This document shows, one piece after another, positions 8,504 to 17,431 of a stretch of 32,650 bases of DNA (position 1 is its first letter; every line of letters begins with the position of its first letter). A program made the translations under genes and the position numbers. Source of the stretch: Cytophagaceae bacterium (GTDB lineage: Bacteria > Bacteroidota > Bacteroidia > Cytophagales > Cytophagaceae); contig JANWYS010000018.1 in NCBI GenBank assembly GCA_025054875.1, forward strand, positions 1 through 32,650. Reading direction: 5' to 3'. The notes under the pieces were generated by a model, which worked only from the letters and a program-made list of their open reading frames with translations, did not search any database and was not told the DNA's origin.

Positions 8504-11500
8504 ATGAATTACAACAAAATCAATAACCTGACCGGATGGATTGTATTTGCTATAGCTACCGTAGTATACGTACTCACGTTAGAGCCTACCAGCAGTTTTT
8601 GGGACTGTGGTGAATTTATATCTACCTCATACAAGCTCATGGTGCCTCACCCTCCCGGAGCGCCGTTTTTTTTGCTCATAGGAAGGTTTTTTTCCTTTTT
8701 TGCATCTGATGTAACTTCCGTAGCATATTGGATAAACATGGTTTCTGCTCTGTCGAGCAGTTTTACCATTCTTTTTCTGTTTTGGACCATCACCCTTCTG
8801 GCTAAGAAATTGGTGCTGCCCGATGCAGACGGCAACTACAAGCTGCATCACATCATAGCCATCATGGGCAGTGGCGTGGTGGGTAGTTTGGCCTTCACGT
8901 TTTCAGATACATTTTGGTTTTCCAGCGAAGAGGCTGAGGTATACGCCATGTCGTCCTTCTTCACGGCTTTTGTGTTTTGGGCATTGCTGAAATGGGAAAA
9001 CAACGCTGAAAAGGAAGGCGCCGACCGCTTGCTCATATTGGTGGCCTATATGATCGGGTTGTCCATAGGTGTGCACTTGCTGAACCTTGTAGCCTTGCCT
9101 GCACTGGCTTTCATTTACTATTTCAAAAAGTTCAAGCCCAACACAACCGGCATTGCGATTACCTTTGTCATCAGCGTATTCATGATTTTTTTGCTCACCA
9201 ACGGAGTCATTACCGGCTTGCCTTCAGTAGCAAAAACCATTGAAGTATTTATGGTAAACGGCCTCAGCTTACCCTTCGGGTCGGGCATACTGTTTTTCAT
9301 GCTGTTGATAGTAGCATTCATCGCTGTGGGAATCTATGCCAGCGCAAACGACAACATTTACGAAAAAAAACAAAACCTTCTCCGCATATCGCTCTACATC
9401 GGCATGGGTACCATTTTACTCTACCTCATTAGTCAATACTACGAAGTGAGTTTTGTAAATAATCCCCGCTATAGGTTCAGCATTTCAAGTTTGTTTTTCT
9501 CTTTGGTTCTGGCGGCGATTATGGCGTATCCAATGGTGCGCAGGGTAGATCGCCATGTGCTGAACATGCTATATCTGTGTATGGCGTTTATATTGATAGG
9601 CAACGCCACTTATGGATTGATATTAATTCGCTCTCAAAGCGACCCCACCATAGACATGAACAATCCGGAAAATGTAATCAACATGTTATCTTACCTGAAG
9701 CGCGAGCAATACGGCGACAGGCCTTTGTTGCGCGGTCCGCTTTACCACAATGTAAACAAAGCCAAAGATTACAAAATAACCGAACCGGTATACAAAATCG
9801 GAGAAGATGGCTACGAAGTATACGATGGCAAGCCTGAATACATATACGATGGGAAATACCTGACGCTGTTTCCGCGTATGTATAGTCCGCAGCCCGACCA
9901 CGTAAAAGCATATCAGGAAATCATGAACATAAAACCCGGTAAGAAACCAACTTTTATGCAAAATATAGGCTTCTTGTTCAAGCGTCAAATCGGGTTTTTC
10001 TGGGCACGTTATTTTATGTGGAACTTCGCCGGCCGCAGCGGCAATGAATATGGTTCCGGATGGATATCGCCCACCGAGTGGTTCGACAAAAAAATACCGG
10101 CTATGATTTCCCGTGACAAGGCGCGAAACAATTACTTCATGTTGCCCTTGTTGCTTGGCCTGGTAGGTGCGGTATATCATTTTATGAGAGATGTGAGATA
10201 TGCATCCATTGTTACTTTATTGTTTTTCTTCACAGGTATCGCCATAGTGATTTACCTCAACCAACCCCCCAACGAACCTCGCGAGCGCGATTACACCAGT
10301 GTAGGCTCTTTCTACGCCTTTGCCATATGGATAGGGTTGGGAGTGCTTTACCTGAACGAATTGCTCAGCATGGTTATAAAGCAAAAAAATCTGGCGCCGG
10401 CACTTGCTACATGTATTTGCCTTATTGTACCCGGAATTATGGCTGCCGAAAACTGGGACGACCACAACCGCTCCGGACGCTACCATTCAGTTGATTCTGC
10501 AAAAAATCTGCTCAACTCTTGCGCCCCCAATGCAATACTCTTCACCGGCGGCGACAACGACACCTACCCGCTCTGGTATGTGCAGGAAGTAGAAGGCTTC
10601 CGTACCGATGTGCGTGTGTGCAACCTCAGCCTCATCAACACCGATTGGTATATTGACCAGATGAGAAGAAGAGCCTACCTTTCCGACACTCTGCCCATTT
10701 CGCTCAGCCCGGAAAATGTAGCTTCCGGCGTGAACGACCAATTGTACTACAACAACAATCCTAAACTGAAAAACGGTATTTACATGGACCAATACATAAG
10801 GGCGGTGAACCAGAAAAGCCCAATGGTGACCGACGGAAAAAATGCTATATTCCCCACACGCATATTTGTGCTTCCCGTAGATACAGCCCATGTGAACAAA
10901 CTCAAAATTGTACCTGACTCGATGAAACCTTTTATGGTTGACAAAATTGTTATGCACATTGACAGCTCTAAAAATTACTTAGAGAAAAAGACCCTTGTGA
11001 TGATGGATATTCTGGTGAACAACCAATGGAAAAGGCCATTATACTTTTCCACCACATTAGGCGGAAGCGAAAAGTTGGGTGGCGATGATTTTATGTGGCT
11101 AAAACCATACATGCAGCTCGAAGGCCTGGCCTATCGCCTGCTGCCTGTGAGGGTGCCCGGTGCTGAACAAGGGTGGATAAATACCGACACTATGTATAAA
11201 AACATGGTGCAAAAATTTTATTACCGCAACTTAGACAATGAAAAAATATTTTATGATGAAAACTATCTTCGCTTTACCATAAACCTGAGAAGTCAATTTG
11301 GAAACCTGGCCTCACAATTGCTCAATGAAGGCAAAAACGAAAAAGCTAAAGAAGTGATTATGTTCAGCCTTAAAAAAATGCCTCATAAATCTATTCCTTA
11401 CGATGGAATAGTTTGCAACTATATACCTATTCTGGTGAAAGTTGGAGAGAGAAAGCAAGCTGAAGAAATCATGAACATCGTAGGAAAAGAATCAATGGAA

Positions 11501-11677
11501 CTACTCGATTACGTGAAAAAGAAAAAACTGGGCACGTGGAGCAATGAGTTCAGAAGCGGCTACTACAACATGTACGAACTCATTCAAAGTCTGCAAGCTG
11601 CCGACATGAGAACGGAAGCAGAGAAATACGAAAAATACATGCAAGACCTTAACAACTGGGCACAAACCAACCGATGA
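8504..11677 (+). CDS. DUF2723/TMEM260-like membrane O-glycosyltransferase with C-terminal soluble domain
   Basis: The N-terminal region has the TMEM260 (GT117) signature: the first membrane segment followed by LEPTSSFWDCGEFI, with the acidic residues expected at a lipid-linked sugar site, then HPPGAPFFLLIGRF. Around ten hydrophobic segments follow over the first 360 residues, with more near 560-660. The rest is soluble, with NQPPNEPRERDYTSVGSFYA and GGDNDTYPLWYVQE motifs typical of the bacterial family and a helical, TPR-like tail. Animal TMEM260 is a protein O-mannosyltransferase; the substrate of the bacterial forms is inferred to be secreted protein. I chose the ATG at 8504 because conserved sequence begins at once and a -7-like element precedes it; an in-frame ATG at 8426 would add 26 residues. 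The downstream dioxygenase overlaps it by 4 nt. Confidence 0.85.
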   Translation: MNYNKINNLTGWIVFAIATVVYVLTLEPTSSFWDCGEFISTSYKLMVPHPPGAPFFLLIGRFFSFFASDVTSVAYWINMVSALSSSFTILFLFWTITLLAKKLVLPDADGNYKLHHIIAIMGSGVVGSLAFTFSDTFWFSSEEAEVYAMSSFFTAFVFWALLKWENNAEKEGADRLLILVAYMIGLSIGVHLLNLVALPALAFIYYFKKFKPNTTGIAITFVISVFMIFLLTNGVITGLPSVAKTIEVFMVNGLSLPFGSGILFFMLLIVAFIAVGIYASANDNIYEKKQNLLRISLYIGMGTILLYLISQYYEVSFVNNPRYRFSISSLFFSLVLAAIMAYPMVRRVDRHVLNMLYLCMAFILIGNATYGLILIRSQSDPTIDMNNPENVINMLSYLKREQYGDRPLLRGPLYHNVNKAKDYKITEPVYKIGEDGYEVYDGKPEYIYDGKYLTLFPRMYSPQPDHVKAYQEIMNIKPGKKPTFMQNIGFLFKRQIGFFWARYFMWNFAGRSGNEYGSGWISPTEWFDKKIPAMISRDKARNNYFMLPLLLGLVGAVYHFMRDVRYASIVTLLFFFTGIAIVIYLNQPPNEPRERDYTSVGSFYAFAIWIGLGVLYLNELLSMVIKQKNLAPALATCICLIVPGIMAAENWDDHNRSGRYHSVDSAKNLLNSCAPNAILFTGGDNDTYPLWYVQEVEGFRTDVRVCNLSLINTDWYIDQMRRRAYLSDTLPISLSPENVASGVNDQLYYNNNPKLKNGIYMDQYIRAVNQKSPMVTDGKNAIFPTRIFVLPVDTAHVNKLKIVPDSMKPFMVDKIVMHIDSSKNYLEKKTLVMMDILVNNQWKRPLYFSTTLGGSEKLGGDDFMWLKPYMQLEGLAYRLLPVRVPGAEQGWINTDTMYKNMVQKFYYRNLDNEKIFYDENYLRFTINLRSQFGNLASQLLNEGKNEKAKEVIMFSLKKMPHKSIPYDGIVCNYIPILVKVGERKQAEEIMNIVGKESMELLDYVKKKKLGTWSNEFRSGYYNMYELIQSLQAADMRTEAEKYEKYMQDLNNWAQTNR

Positions 11678-12480
11678 CTATGAATAATCACATAAACCCC
11701 GCACATCTTGAACCTGCCGCCATAAGCAGCTACCATAAGCAGTTTCAGGAGAACAAACCTTATAAACACATTGTTCTGGACAACTTTCTTGTTCCCGAGT
11801 TTGCTACAATATTGTATGAAAACTTTCCCGGATACGATAAGCTGAACAAAGCCTACAAAGGATATAATGAATACAAAGCCGAGGGCTCCAATTTTTCAGA
11901 CTTCAACGAAAATTTTTTAAAACTTCGAAACACATTAGCTTCTCAGGACTTTTACCAATGGATATCGTCCGTCACGGGAATAAAAGATGTTTTCATCACG
12001 GACGATAAATTGGGTGCCGGATTACACCAGGGGCTCAACGGCAGCTTCCTTGACATACACATTGACTTTAACATACACCCCTCACTCAATGTGCACCGTC
12101 GGCTAAATCTGCTAATCTATCTTCAGAAAGACTGGAAACCTGAATACAACGGCGCACTTGAACTCTGGAACAGCGACATGAGCAAATGTGAAAAAAAAGT
12201 ATTTCCCGAATTCAACCGCTGTGTCATTTTTGAAACCAGCGAAATTTCTTACCATGGATATACGGAAAAAATAAATGTTCCGGATGGTGTTACCCGCAAG
12301 TCATTTTATGCCTACTTCTACACTAACGACAGGGAAGACGCCGTAGAATATCACGACACCTATTTCCGCGCAAAACCCGAGGACCCCGTTACCAAAAAAG
12401 TGATAACCTCCATCAAAGAAAGATTGAAAAACGGCATTAAAGCAGGATTGAAAAAAGTAGGCTTCAAAGTTGATTGGTAG
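11674..12480 (+). CDS. 2-oxoglutarate/Fe(II)-dependent dioxygenase, prolyl 4-hydroxylase-like
   Basis: The protein has the facial triad of the 2OG-Fe(II) oxygenases: His129 and Asp131 (LDIHIDFNIH) and His194 (ISYHGYTE), with Arg208 (VTRKSFYAYFY) to bind 2-oxoglutarate. Its length (268 residues) and the RRLNLLIYLQKDW strand fit the prolyl-hydroxylase-like subfamily, often near glycan genes. The substrate is unknown. The start overlaps the stop of the TMEM260-like gene (ATGA), which suggests translational coupling and a shared pathway, such as hydroxylation of a protein or sugar that is then glycosylated. A second ATG two codons later (11680) is an alternative start. No signal peptide is seen, so it is probably cytoplasmic. 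Confidence 0.85.
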   Translation: MTMNNHINPAHLEPAAISSYHKQFQENKPYKHIVLDNFLVPEFATILYENFPGYDKLNKAYKGYNEYKAEGSNFSDFNENFLKLRNTLASQDFYQWISSVTGIKDVFITDDKLGAGLHQGLNGSFLDIHIDFNIHPSLNVHRRLNLLIYLQKDWKPEYNGALELWNSDMSKCEKKVFPEFNRCVIFETSEISYHGYTEKINVPDGVTRKSFYAYFYTNDREDAVEYHDTYFRAKPEDPVTKKVITSIKERLKNGIKAGLKKVGFKVDW

Positions 12481-12629
12481 CTTGCTGTTATAGACAATAA
12501 ACTGAAAGGTACAGCACAACAGCGGTTGTTTTATAATGCTCAACATGTTTACTGTTGCATGTAGAATTTTTTTCAAAATAATACATGTTGGTCACTTTCA
12601 ACTTACCGCCGCAAAAACTGGACAAGGCC

Positions 12630-12637
12630 TACCTTTG
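12630..12637 (+). promoter_or_regulatory. Predicted -7 promoter element
   Basis: TACCTTTG followed by CA fits TAnnTTTG exactly. No clear -33 TTTG is seen at the usual spacing. It lies 109 nt before the ATG at 12746, leaving an untranslated leader of about 100 nt. A weaker element, TATATTTA near 12730, would give a nearly leaderless start. Confidence 0.45.
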
Positions 12638-12745
12638 CAATAGTCTGATTTTTGTCCTCATGTAGTGTGCATCAATAAGCACTAAACAGTGAATTGTGTA
12701 AACTTGATGACAATATACCCGGGATAATCCGTATATTTACTCCGT

Positions 12746-13198
12746 ATGATAAGACTAAACTTGCCCGAAATAGATGTCAAACGTCAAAATCAAAACGGGC
12801 AGGAATATATTTTTGACATCATACGTAAGAAATATATACTGCTTACTCCGGAAGAGTGGGTAAGGCAGCATTTCATACATTTTCTCATACATCACCACAA
12901 TTATCCTAAATCATTGCTGAAGATAGAGTCGGGCACCAGATATAATCAGTTGAGAAAACGTACCGATGTGGTAGCCTATAGTCGCGAAGGGAAGCCGTTT
13001 TTACTGGTTGAATGTAAATCGTACAAATTGAAAATTTCACAGGATTCATTCATACAAACCTCGATGTATAATTATAGTTTAAAAGCAAAGTACATAGTTG
13101 TAACCAACGGATTAACGCATTATTGCTGCCGCATAGACCATGAGAAACGTACGTACCATTTTCTCAGCGATATTCCGGCTTACGATGAGTGTGACTAA
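12746..13198 (+). CDS. Stand-alone HSDR_N-type PD-(D/E)XK nuclease domain protein
   Basis: The 150 residues match the layout of the N-terminal nuclease domain of type I restriction subunit R (HSDR_N_2 family), present here without helicase or methylase partners. The catalytic pattern is Asp74 (KRTDVVAYS) with Glu89-Cys-Lys91 (LLVECKSYKL), preceded by TPEEWVRQHF, whose glutamate usually joins the active site. The core is followed by a VTNGL strand. Such short proteins are common in Bacteroidota and their role is unknown. It ends head to head with the GT4 gene, overlapping it by 4 nt. It has no restriction genes nearby, so I do not infer restriction activity. Confidence 0.8.
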   Translation: MIRLNLPEIDVKRQNQNGQEYIFDIIRKKYILLTPEEWVRQHFIHFLIHHHNYPKSLLKIESGTRYNQLRKRTDVVAYSREGKPFLLVECKSYKLKISQDSFIQTSMYNYSLKAKYIVVTNGLTHYCCRIDHEKRTYHFLSDIPAYDECD

Positions 13199-14319
13199 GA
13201 AGAAAGGTATGTACGCATCATTTTTTCGGCAGTGGCCCGGGGAGAAAATGCCGTTATATGTTTATTACCGGCTTCTATCATTGAGCTTCTGGTGCTTGCA
13301 GAGGTGATTACTTCTTTTATGGCATAGGCAATTTCATCCGTATTGTATGGGTCTGTGTAGCAGGCAGCATTTCCTCCGGCTTCGGGCATGCTTGACACAC
13401 GGGAAGTAATCACGGGTGTGCCGGCAGTAATGCTTTCTAATACGGGAAGTCCGAAACCTTCATATACGGAGAGGTATATGGTAGCAAGGGCAGTTTTGTA
13501 CAACAGCAACAAGTCGTTGGGCTCGACATACTCCCAAAACCGGATTTTATCTTGCAGATTGTTTTCATGCACATATTTCTTCACAAGCCTGGCATATTCT
13601 GTATGCCTTCCGGCGATTATGAGTATAACATCACGAAGCCCTGCTTTATGATAAGCTCTTACGATGTTTAATTGATTTTTTCTTTTTTCCACAGTGCCTA
13701 CACACAGTAAATAGGGGAAATTGAGTTCGTATTTTTTTCTGAAGAGTACAATCATTTCTTCATTAACGGACTGCATAAATGCAGGGTCGTAAGAGGGATG
13801 TATGATGTTTATTTTTGACTCATCAGCGTTGAAAAATTTAATCAGGTCATCTTTAGTTTGGCGGCTTATGCATACTATCTTATCTGCGGCTTTGCAGGCA
13901 TGGCGTGTTTTTTGAGTGTATATGAATCTGTCTATACTGTTGTAAAAATGAGGATAGCGTTTAAAAATGACATCGTGAATGGTGACAATTTTTTTACACC
14001 TTACAGATTTTATGCTGAGAGGCAATTCGTTGCTCAAACCATGGTAAAGGTCAATCCTGTTTTTGATTATGTCGTGAATGCAAAAATAATTTCTCCAGCC
14101 TGCCTGATATAGCTTGCCTGAGCCATTGCGAGGCATTATGACCTGCGCCTGCACAGGAGGTACATACAGAGAAGTTTTTTTTGTGGTAAAAAGAAAATAT
14201 TCATTTTCACAATAGTTATCCAACATGGAGGTAATGACAGCTCTGCTGTAATTACCAAGCCCGGAACTATTGTTAAAGGCCCTTTTAGCATCGAATGCAA
14301 TCTTCAGGCTTTCTACCAT
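13195..14319 (-). CDS. Glycosyltransferase family 4 (GT-B fold)
   Basis: GT4 enzymes transfer sugars from nucleotide donors to polysaccharide or lipid acceptors. The 374-residue protein has the N-terminal acceptor-site motif SSGLGNYSRAV, the linker strand LCVGTVEKRKNQLNIV at the start of the donor domain, and the donor-binding E-x7-E (YEGFGLPVLESI, near residue 290). TPVITSRVSSMPEAGG follows, as is usual. The acceptor and the sugar cannot be read. Its ATG overlaps the stop codon of the upstream subtilase by 7 nt, so the two are co-translated although they have unrelated functions. No signal or membrane segment is seen. Confidence 0.92.
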   Translation of the reverse strand: MVESLKIAFDAKRAFNNSSGLGNYSRAVITSMLDNYCENEYFLFTTKKTSLYVPPVQAQVIMPRNGSGKLYQAGWRNYFCIHDIIKNRIDLYHGLSNELPLSIKSVRCKKIVTIHDVIFKRYPHFYNSIDRFIYTQKTRHACKAADKIVCISRQTKDDLIKFFNADESKINIIHPSYDPAFMQSVNEEMIVLFRKKYELNFPYLLCVGTVEKRKNQLNIVRAYHKAGLRDVILIIAGRHTEYARLVKKYVHENNLQDKIRFWEYVEPNDLLLLYKTALATIYLSVYEGFGLPVLESITAGTPVITSRVSSMPEAGGNAACYTDPYNTDEIAYAIKEVITSASTRSSMIEAGNKHITAFSPRATAEKMMRTYLSS

Positions 14320-15872
14320 ATAAGTTCGGTTACATGATCTCCATACACGATGGTAGTACGGGTGCAGCCATGAGGTTTTTTTATCAGTATCTTGTTGTCC
14401 GATATGCTGACGGATATTTGACTAATTACGATGCGCTCATTTTTTTTGTGAAACAGCACAGCTTCCTTTTCGGTTGTAGGTTCAATTTTTAGGAGGTATT
14501 TTTTACCTCTGAACAGTCCGGTATTTACCTCACGCATTTCAGTTTTGGGAGAAGTGTATTCAATGTTTTTTAATAGTTGCAAGGCTCTTCCGGCTTTAGG
14601 TATGCCGTATCCAACATAATTGTTACCATATGGATACAGATGAGCTGACTTTTCAACTATTTCTTTCACTTCTTTATTGCTGAGCCATGGAGCTTTTTCC
14701 ATGATACAAGCCACAAATCCCGTAACTGCAGGAGCAGAGAAAGAGGTGCCATTGTAGGAATAGCAAGAAACGTTAGGTTTCAGATAGTCGTTATATTCAG
14801 GGCCTATGCTGCTGTAATCTATTTTCATACAATTATCAAGAATGGTAGCCCCTACAGAGAGCGCTCCTCTTGCATCGGCAGGAGAGGAAATAATACCCCA
14901 GTCAGGGTTTGCGCCTTCATTGCCGGCAGAGACCACCAGAAAGATACCTTTTTCATAAAATGCGATATCGGCAGCTTTGCTTATGCGCGTAGTGGCTCCG
15001 TTCATATCTTCTTTTTTGTAGTTGTCATTAGGGTCATCCATTTTTATGGAATACCCTAAAGAGGTATTGATAAGGCGCACGCCAAGCTGATCCATCCATT
15101 CCATGGCAGCAATCCATGTATCCTCTTCGCCTCTGAACTCACGGTCGCCATGTTCAGTTCGGGCTAAGTAATACGTAGCATTAGGAGCCATTCCTTTTTG
15201 TATACGCAGCGAAGTATTATATCCGGCAATATGCTCAAGCACGGTTTTTCCGTGACTGTCGGAGTTTGTGGCTTTTTGTGTGATGATGTCTGTCCGGGTG
15301 GTATCCAGAAAATCGCGTTGTTTGATTATTCTGTGCTCATCAAACAAATGTTTGAGATAATCGTTTCGGTGAGCGTCATAAAATCCGGCATCTATCACTC
15401 CTATAGAAACTCCTTTGCCGGTAAGGCCGGCTTGCAAAAACTCTGAGATTTCCATTTGCTGCATAGTTTCGTGGAATGAACGTGAGTTTACATCTACCTG
15501 TGTGTTGCATATCTGAATACCGGGCAATATTCGATGAATGCCTTTCACATATGGTAGTTTACTTATCAACTCTTTTTGCTCAGGGGTGAGCACTGCCGAT
15601 ACACTGTTCAGCCAACGGGAAATTACTATAGGTTGTACACGCATCTCCTTCAGCTGTTGTATGTATTTTTTCTTGGGTGCCACATCTGTATATTGGTACA
15701 AAGGTATGTTGTAGCGTATCCTGTTTTCTATTGCCTGTGCACTCAGATATTCGGCGTAGTTGTATTCTGTGGTGTCTTTATCTGTAAATTCTATCCAATA
15801 TTTCGATTGAGCAAAAATTTCGGCTGTAATGCTCATTAAGCATAAAACAAATACGATAACCTGATTTCTCAT
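14313..15872 (-). CDS. Secreted subtilisin-family (S8) serine protease
   Basis: The 519-residue protein starts with a signal peptide (about 21 residues, ending IFAQS). A propeptide-like region of roughly 120 residues follows. The catalytic triad is complete: Asp161 (GVSIGVIDAGFYDAH), His207 (NSDSHGKTV) and Ser377 (YNGTSFSAPAV), with the oxyanion Asn318 in SAGNEGA. After the catalytic domain only about 95 residues remain, and they do not look like a full type IX secretion C-terminal domain, although a short beta-rich tail is present (VSISDNKILIKKP). Export by Sec is likely; final location is uncertain. The downstream GT4 gene overlaps its stop by 7 nt. The physiological substrate is unknown. 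Confidence 0.93.
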   Translation of the reverse strand: MRNQVIVFVLCLMSITAEIFAQSKYWIEFTDKDTTEYNYAEYLSAQAIENRIRYNIPLYQYTDVAPKKKYIQQLKEMRVQPIVISRWLNSVSAVLTPEQKELISKLPYVKGIHRILPGIQICNTQVDVNSRSFHETMQQMEISEFLQAGLTGKGVSIGVIDAGFYDAHRNDYLKHLFDEHRIIKQRDFLDTTRTDIITQKATNSDSHGKTVLEHIAGYNTSLRIQKGMAPNATYYLARTEHGDREFRGEEDTWIAAMEWMDQLGVRLINTSLGYSIKMDDPNDNYKKEDMNGATTRISKAADIAFYEKGIFLVVSAGNEGANPDWGIISSPADARGALSVGATILDNCMKIDYSSIGPEYNDYLKPNVSCYSYNGTSFSAPAVTGFVACIMEKAPWLSNKEVKEIVEKSAHLYPYGNNYVGYGIPKAGRALQLLKNIEYTSPKTEMREVNTGLFRGKKYLLKIEPTTEKEAVLFHKKNERIVISQISVSISDNKILIKKPHGCTRTTIVYGDHVTELIW

Positions 15873-16003
15873 AAATTAAAACTTTTTTATAATACGCTTA
15901 ACATGCAATTTAATAAATACGCAAGAAATATTTATTATATTCTGGCGAAACGTAGTTCGGGTAGTATATTGCAGCTGAATGCAAATTATATTTCAGAAAT
16001 ACT

Positions 16004-17293
16004 ATGAGATATCTCCCGATTAATGCTGAATTATTCATACAAAACAGAAAAAAATTTGCTGAAAAGCTTAAACCCGGCGCTCTGGCTGTATTTAACTCCA
16101 ACGATGTAATGCCCACCAATGGCGATGGTGTGATGCGTTTCCGGCAAAACAGTGATCTGTTTTATCTATGCGGCATAGATCAGGAAGATACCATACTGCT
16201 GTTATTTCCGGAGGCAAAGAGCGCAAGTCACAGAGAGATATTGTTTATCAAAGAAACCAATGAAAGGATAAAAATCTGGGAAGGTGAGAAATTGAGCAAA
16301 GACCAGGCGAGGACAATCTCGGGCATAGAAAAGATATGTTGGCTCTCAGAGTTTGAATCAATATTCAAAATGCTGGCCGTAGAGGCAGAATATATTTACC
16401 TGAATACAAATGAACACCAGCGCGCCGATACCGTTGTACAAACCAGAGATGCACGATTTATTGAGTGGTGCAAATCGAAGTATCCATTGCATAAGTACGA
16501 GCGCAGTGCTCCTGTTCTACAGGAGTTGCGAGCCGTAAAATCTGAAGAGGAAATAAAGCTTATGCGCAAGGCTATCGAGATCACGGGAAAAGCCTTTGAA
16601 CGAGTGCTTAAATTTATAAAGCCCGGGGTATATGAGTTTGAAATTGAAGCAGAAATTACACATGAATTCATTCGCAATCGCTCAGAGGGGCATGCTTATG
16701 CGCCAATAATAGCAAGCGGCGCAAGAGCGTGCATACTGCACTACACCGAAAACAACCAAATGTGCAGTGAAGCCGATATGCTTCTTATGGACTTTGGTGC
16801 TTTGTATGCTAACTACGCCGCAGACCTCACCCGGTGTGTACCTGTAAACGGCCACTTTAATAAACGACAGAGAGAGGTATATCTTGCCGTGCTTCACATA
16901 ATGGATGAAGCTAAGAAACTACTTACTCCCGGAAGAAATTTAGAACAATATCACGAACAAATGGTGCCTGTAGTGCAAGATGCGCTGCTGAGCCTTGGCC
17001 TTTTGAAAAAACAGGACATAGAGAATGAACCTAAAGATAAACCGGCATATAAAAAATATTTTATGCATGGCCTCTCTCATTTTCTTGGGCTTGATGTACA
17101 TGATGTCGGTTCCAAGTATTTTACTTTTAAGAAAGGCATGGTATTCACTTGCGAACCGGGTATTTATATACCGGAGGAAAATATGGGGATAAGACTTGAA
17201 AATAATTTTCTTATAACTGACTCCATACCTGAAGACCTTACAGCTCACATACCTTTACACCCTGACGATATTGAACATAAAATGAATGCTTGA
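16004..17293 (+). CDS. pepP: Xaa-Pro aminopeptidase, M24B family
   Basis: The enzyme removes an N-terminal residue next to proline. The 429-residue length, the N-terminal aminopeptidase-P domain (VMRFRQNSDLFYLCGI) and the C-terminal pita-bread fold fit PepP. All five metal ligands are visible: two aspartates (LLMDFGALYANYAADLTR), the histidine in GLSHFLGLDVHD, and two glutamates (TCEPGIYIPEENMGIRLENN). The protein lacks a signal peptide and is likely cytoplasmic. TATATTTC, one mismatch from TAnnTTTG, lies about 20 nt before the ATG. A terminator hairpin begins at the stop codon, so the gene appears to be a single-gene unit. Confidence 0.95.
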   Translation: MRYLPINAELFIQNRKKFAEKLKPGALAVFNSNDVMPTNGDGVMRFRQNSDLFYLCGIDQEDTILLLFPEAKSASHREILFIKETNERIKIWEGEKLSKDQARTISGIEKICWLSEFESIFKMLAVEAEYIYLNTNEHQRADTVVQTRDARFIEWCKSKYPLHKYERSAPVLQELRAVKSEEEIKLMRKAIEITGKAFERVLKFIKPGVYEFEIEAEITHEFIRNRSEGHAYAPIIASGARACILHYTENNQMCSEADMLLMDFGALYANYAADLTRCVPVNGHFNKRQREVYLAVLHIMDEAKKLLTPGRNLEQYHEQMVPVVQDALLSLGLLKKQDIENEPKDKPAYKKYFMHGLSHFLGLDVHDVGSKYFTFKKGMVFTCEPGIYIPEENMGIRLENNFLITDSIPEDLTAHIPLHPDDIEHKMNA

Positions 17294-17324
17294 GCCGTAA
17301 TTTCTAAAAAACACGGCTTTTTTA
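17293..17324 (+). terminator. Intrinsic terminator of pepP
   Basis: AGCCGT (17293-17298) pairs with ACGGCT (17313-17318) around an A-rich loop, followed by a run of T. The stem starts at the last base of the pepP stop codon. Confidence 0.75.
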
Positions 17325-17431
17325 GCTCTATGTAACCATTGTGTATAAAAAAATGATTTTTTCGACCCGTTTTTTAAAACTTAATGACACAATATACGTA
17401 CATCTATTAAAACAAAGGTTGCATACAGGTT

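Noticed and set aside
10487-10957. Long minus-strand open frames opposite the TMEM260-like gene.
   Set aside because: Shadow frames of a well-supported gene, with no family pattern.
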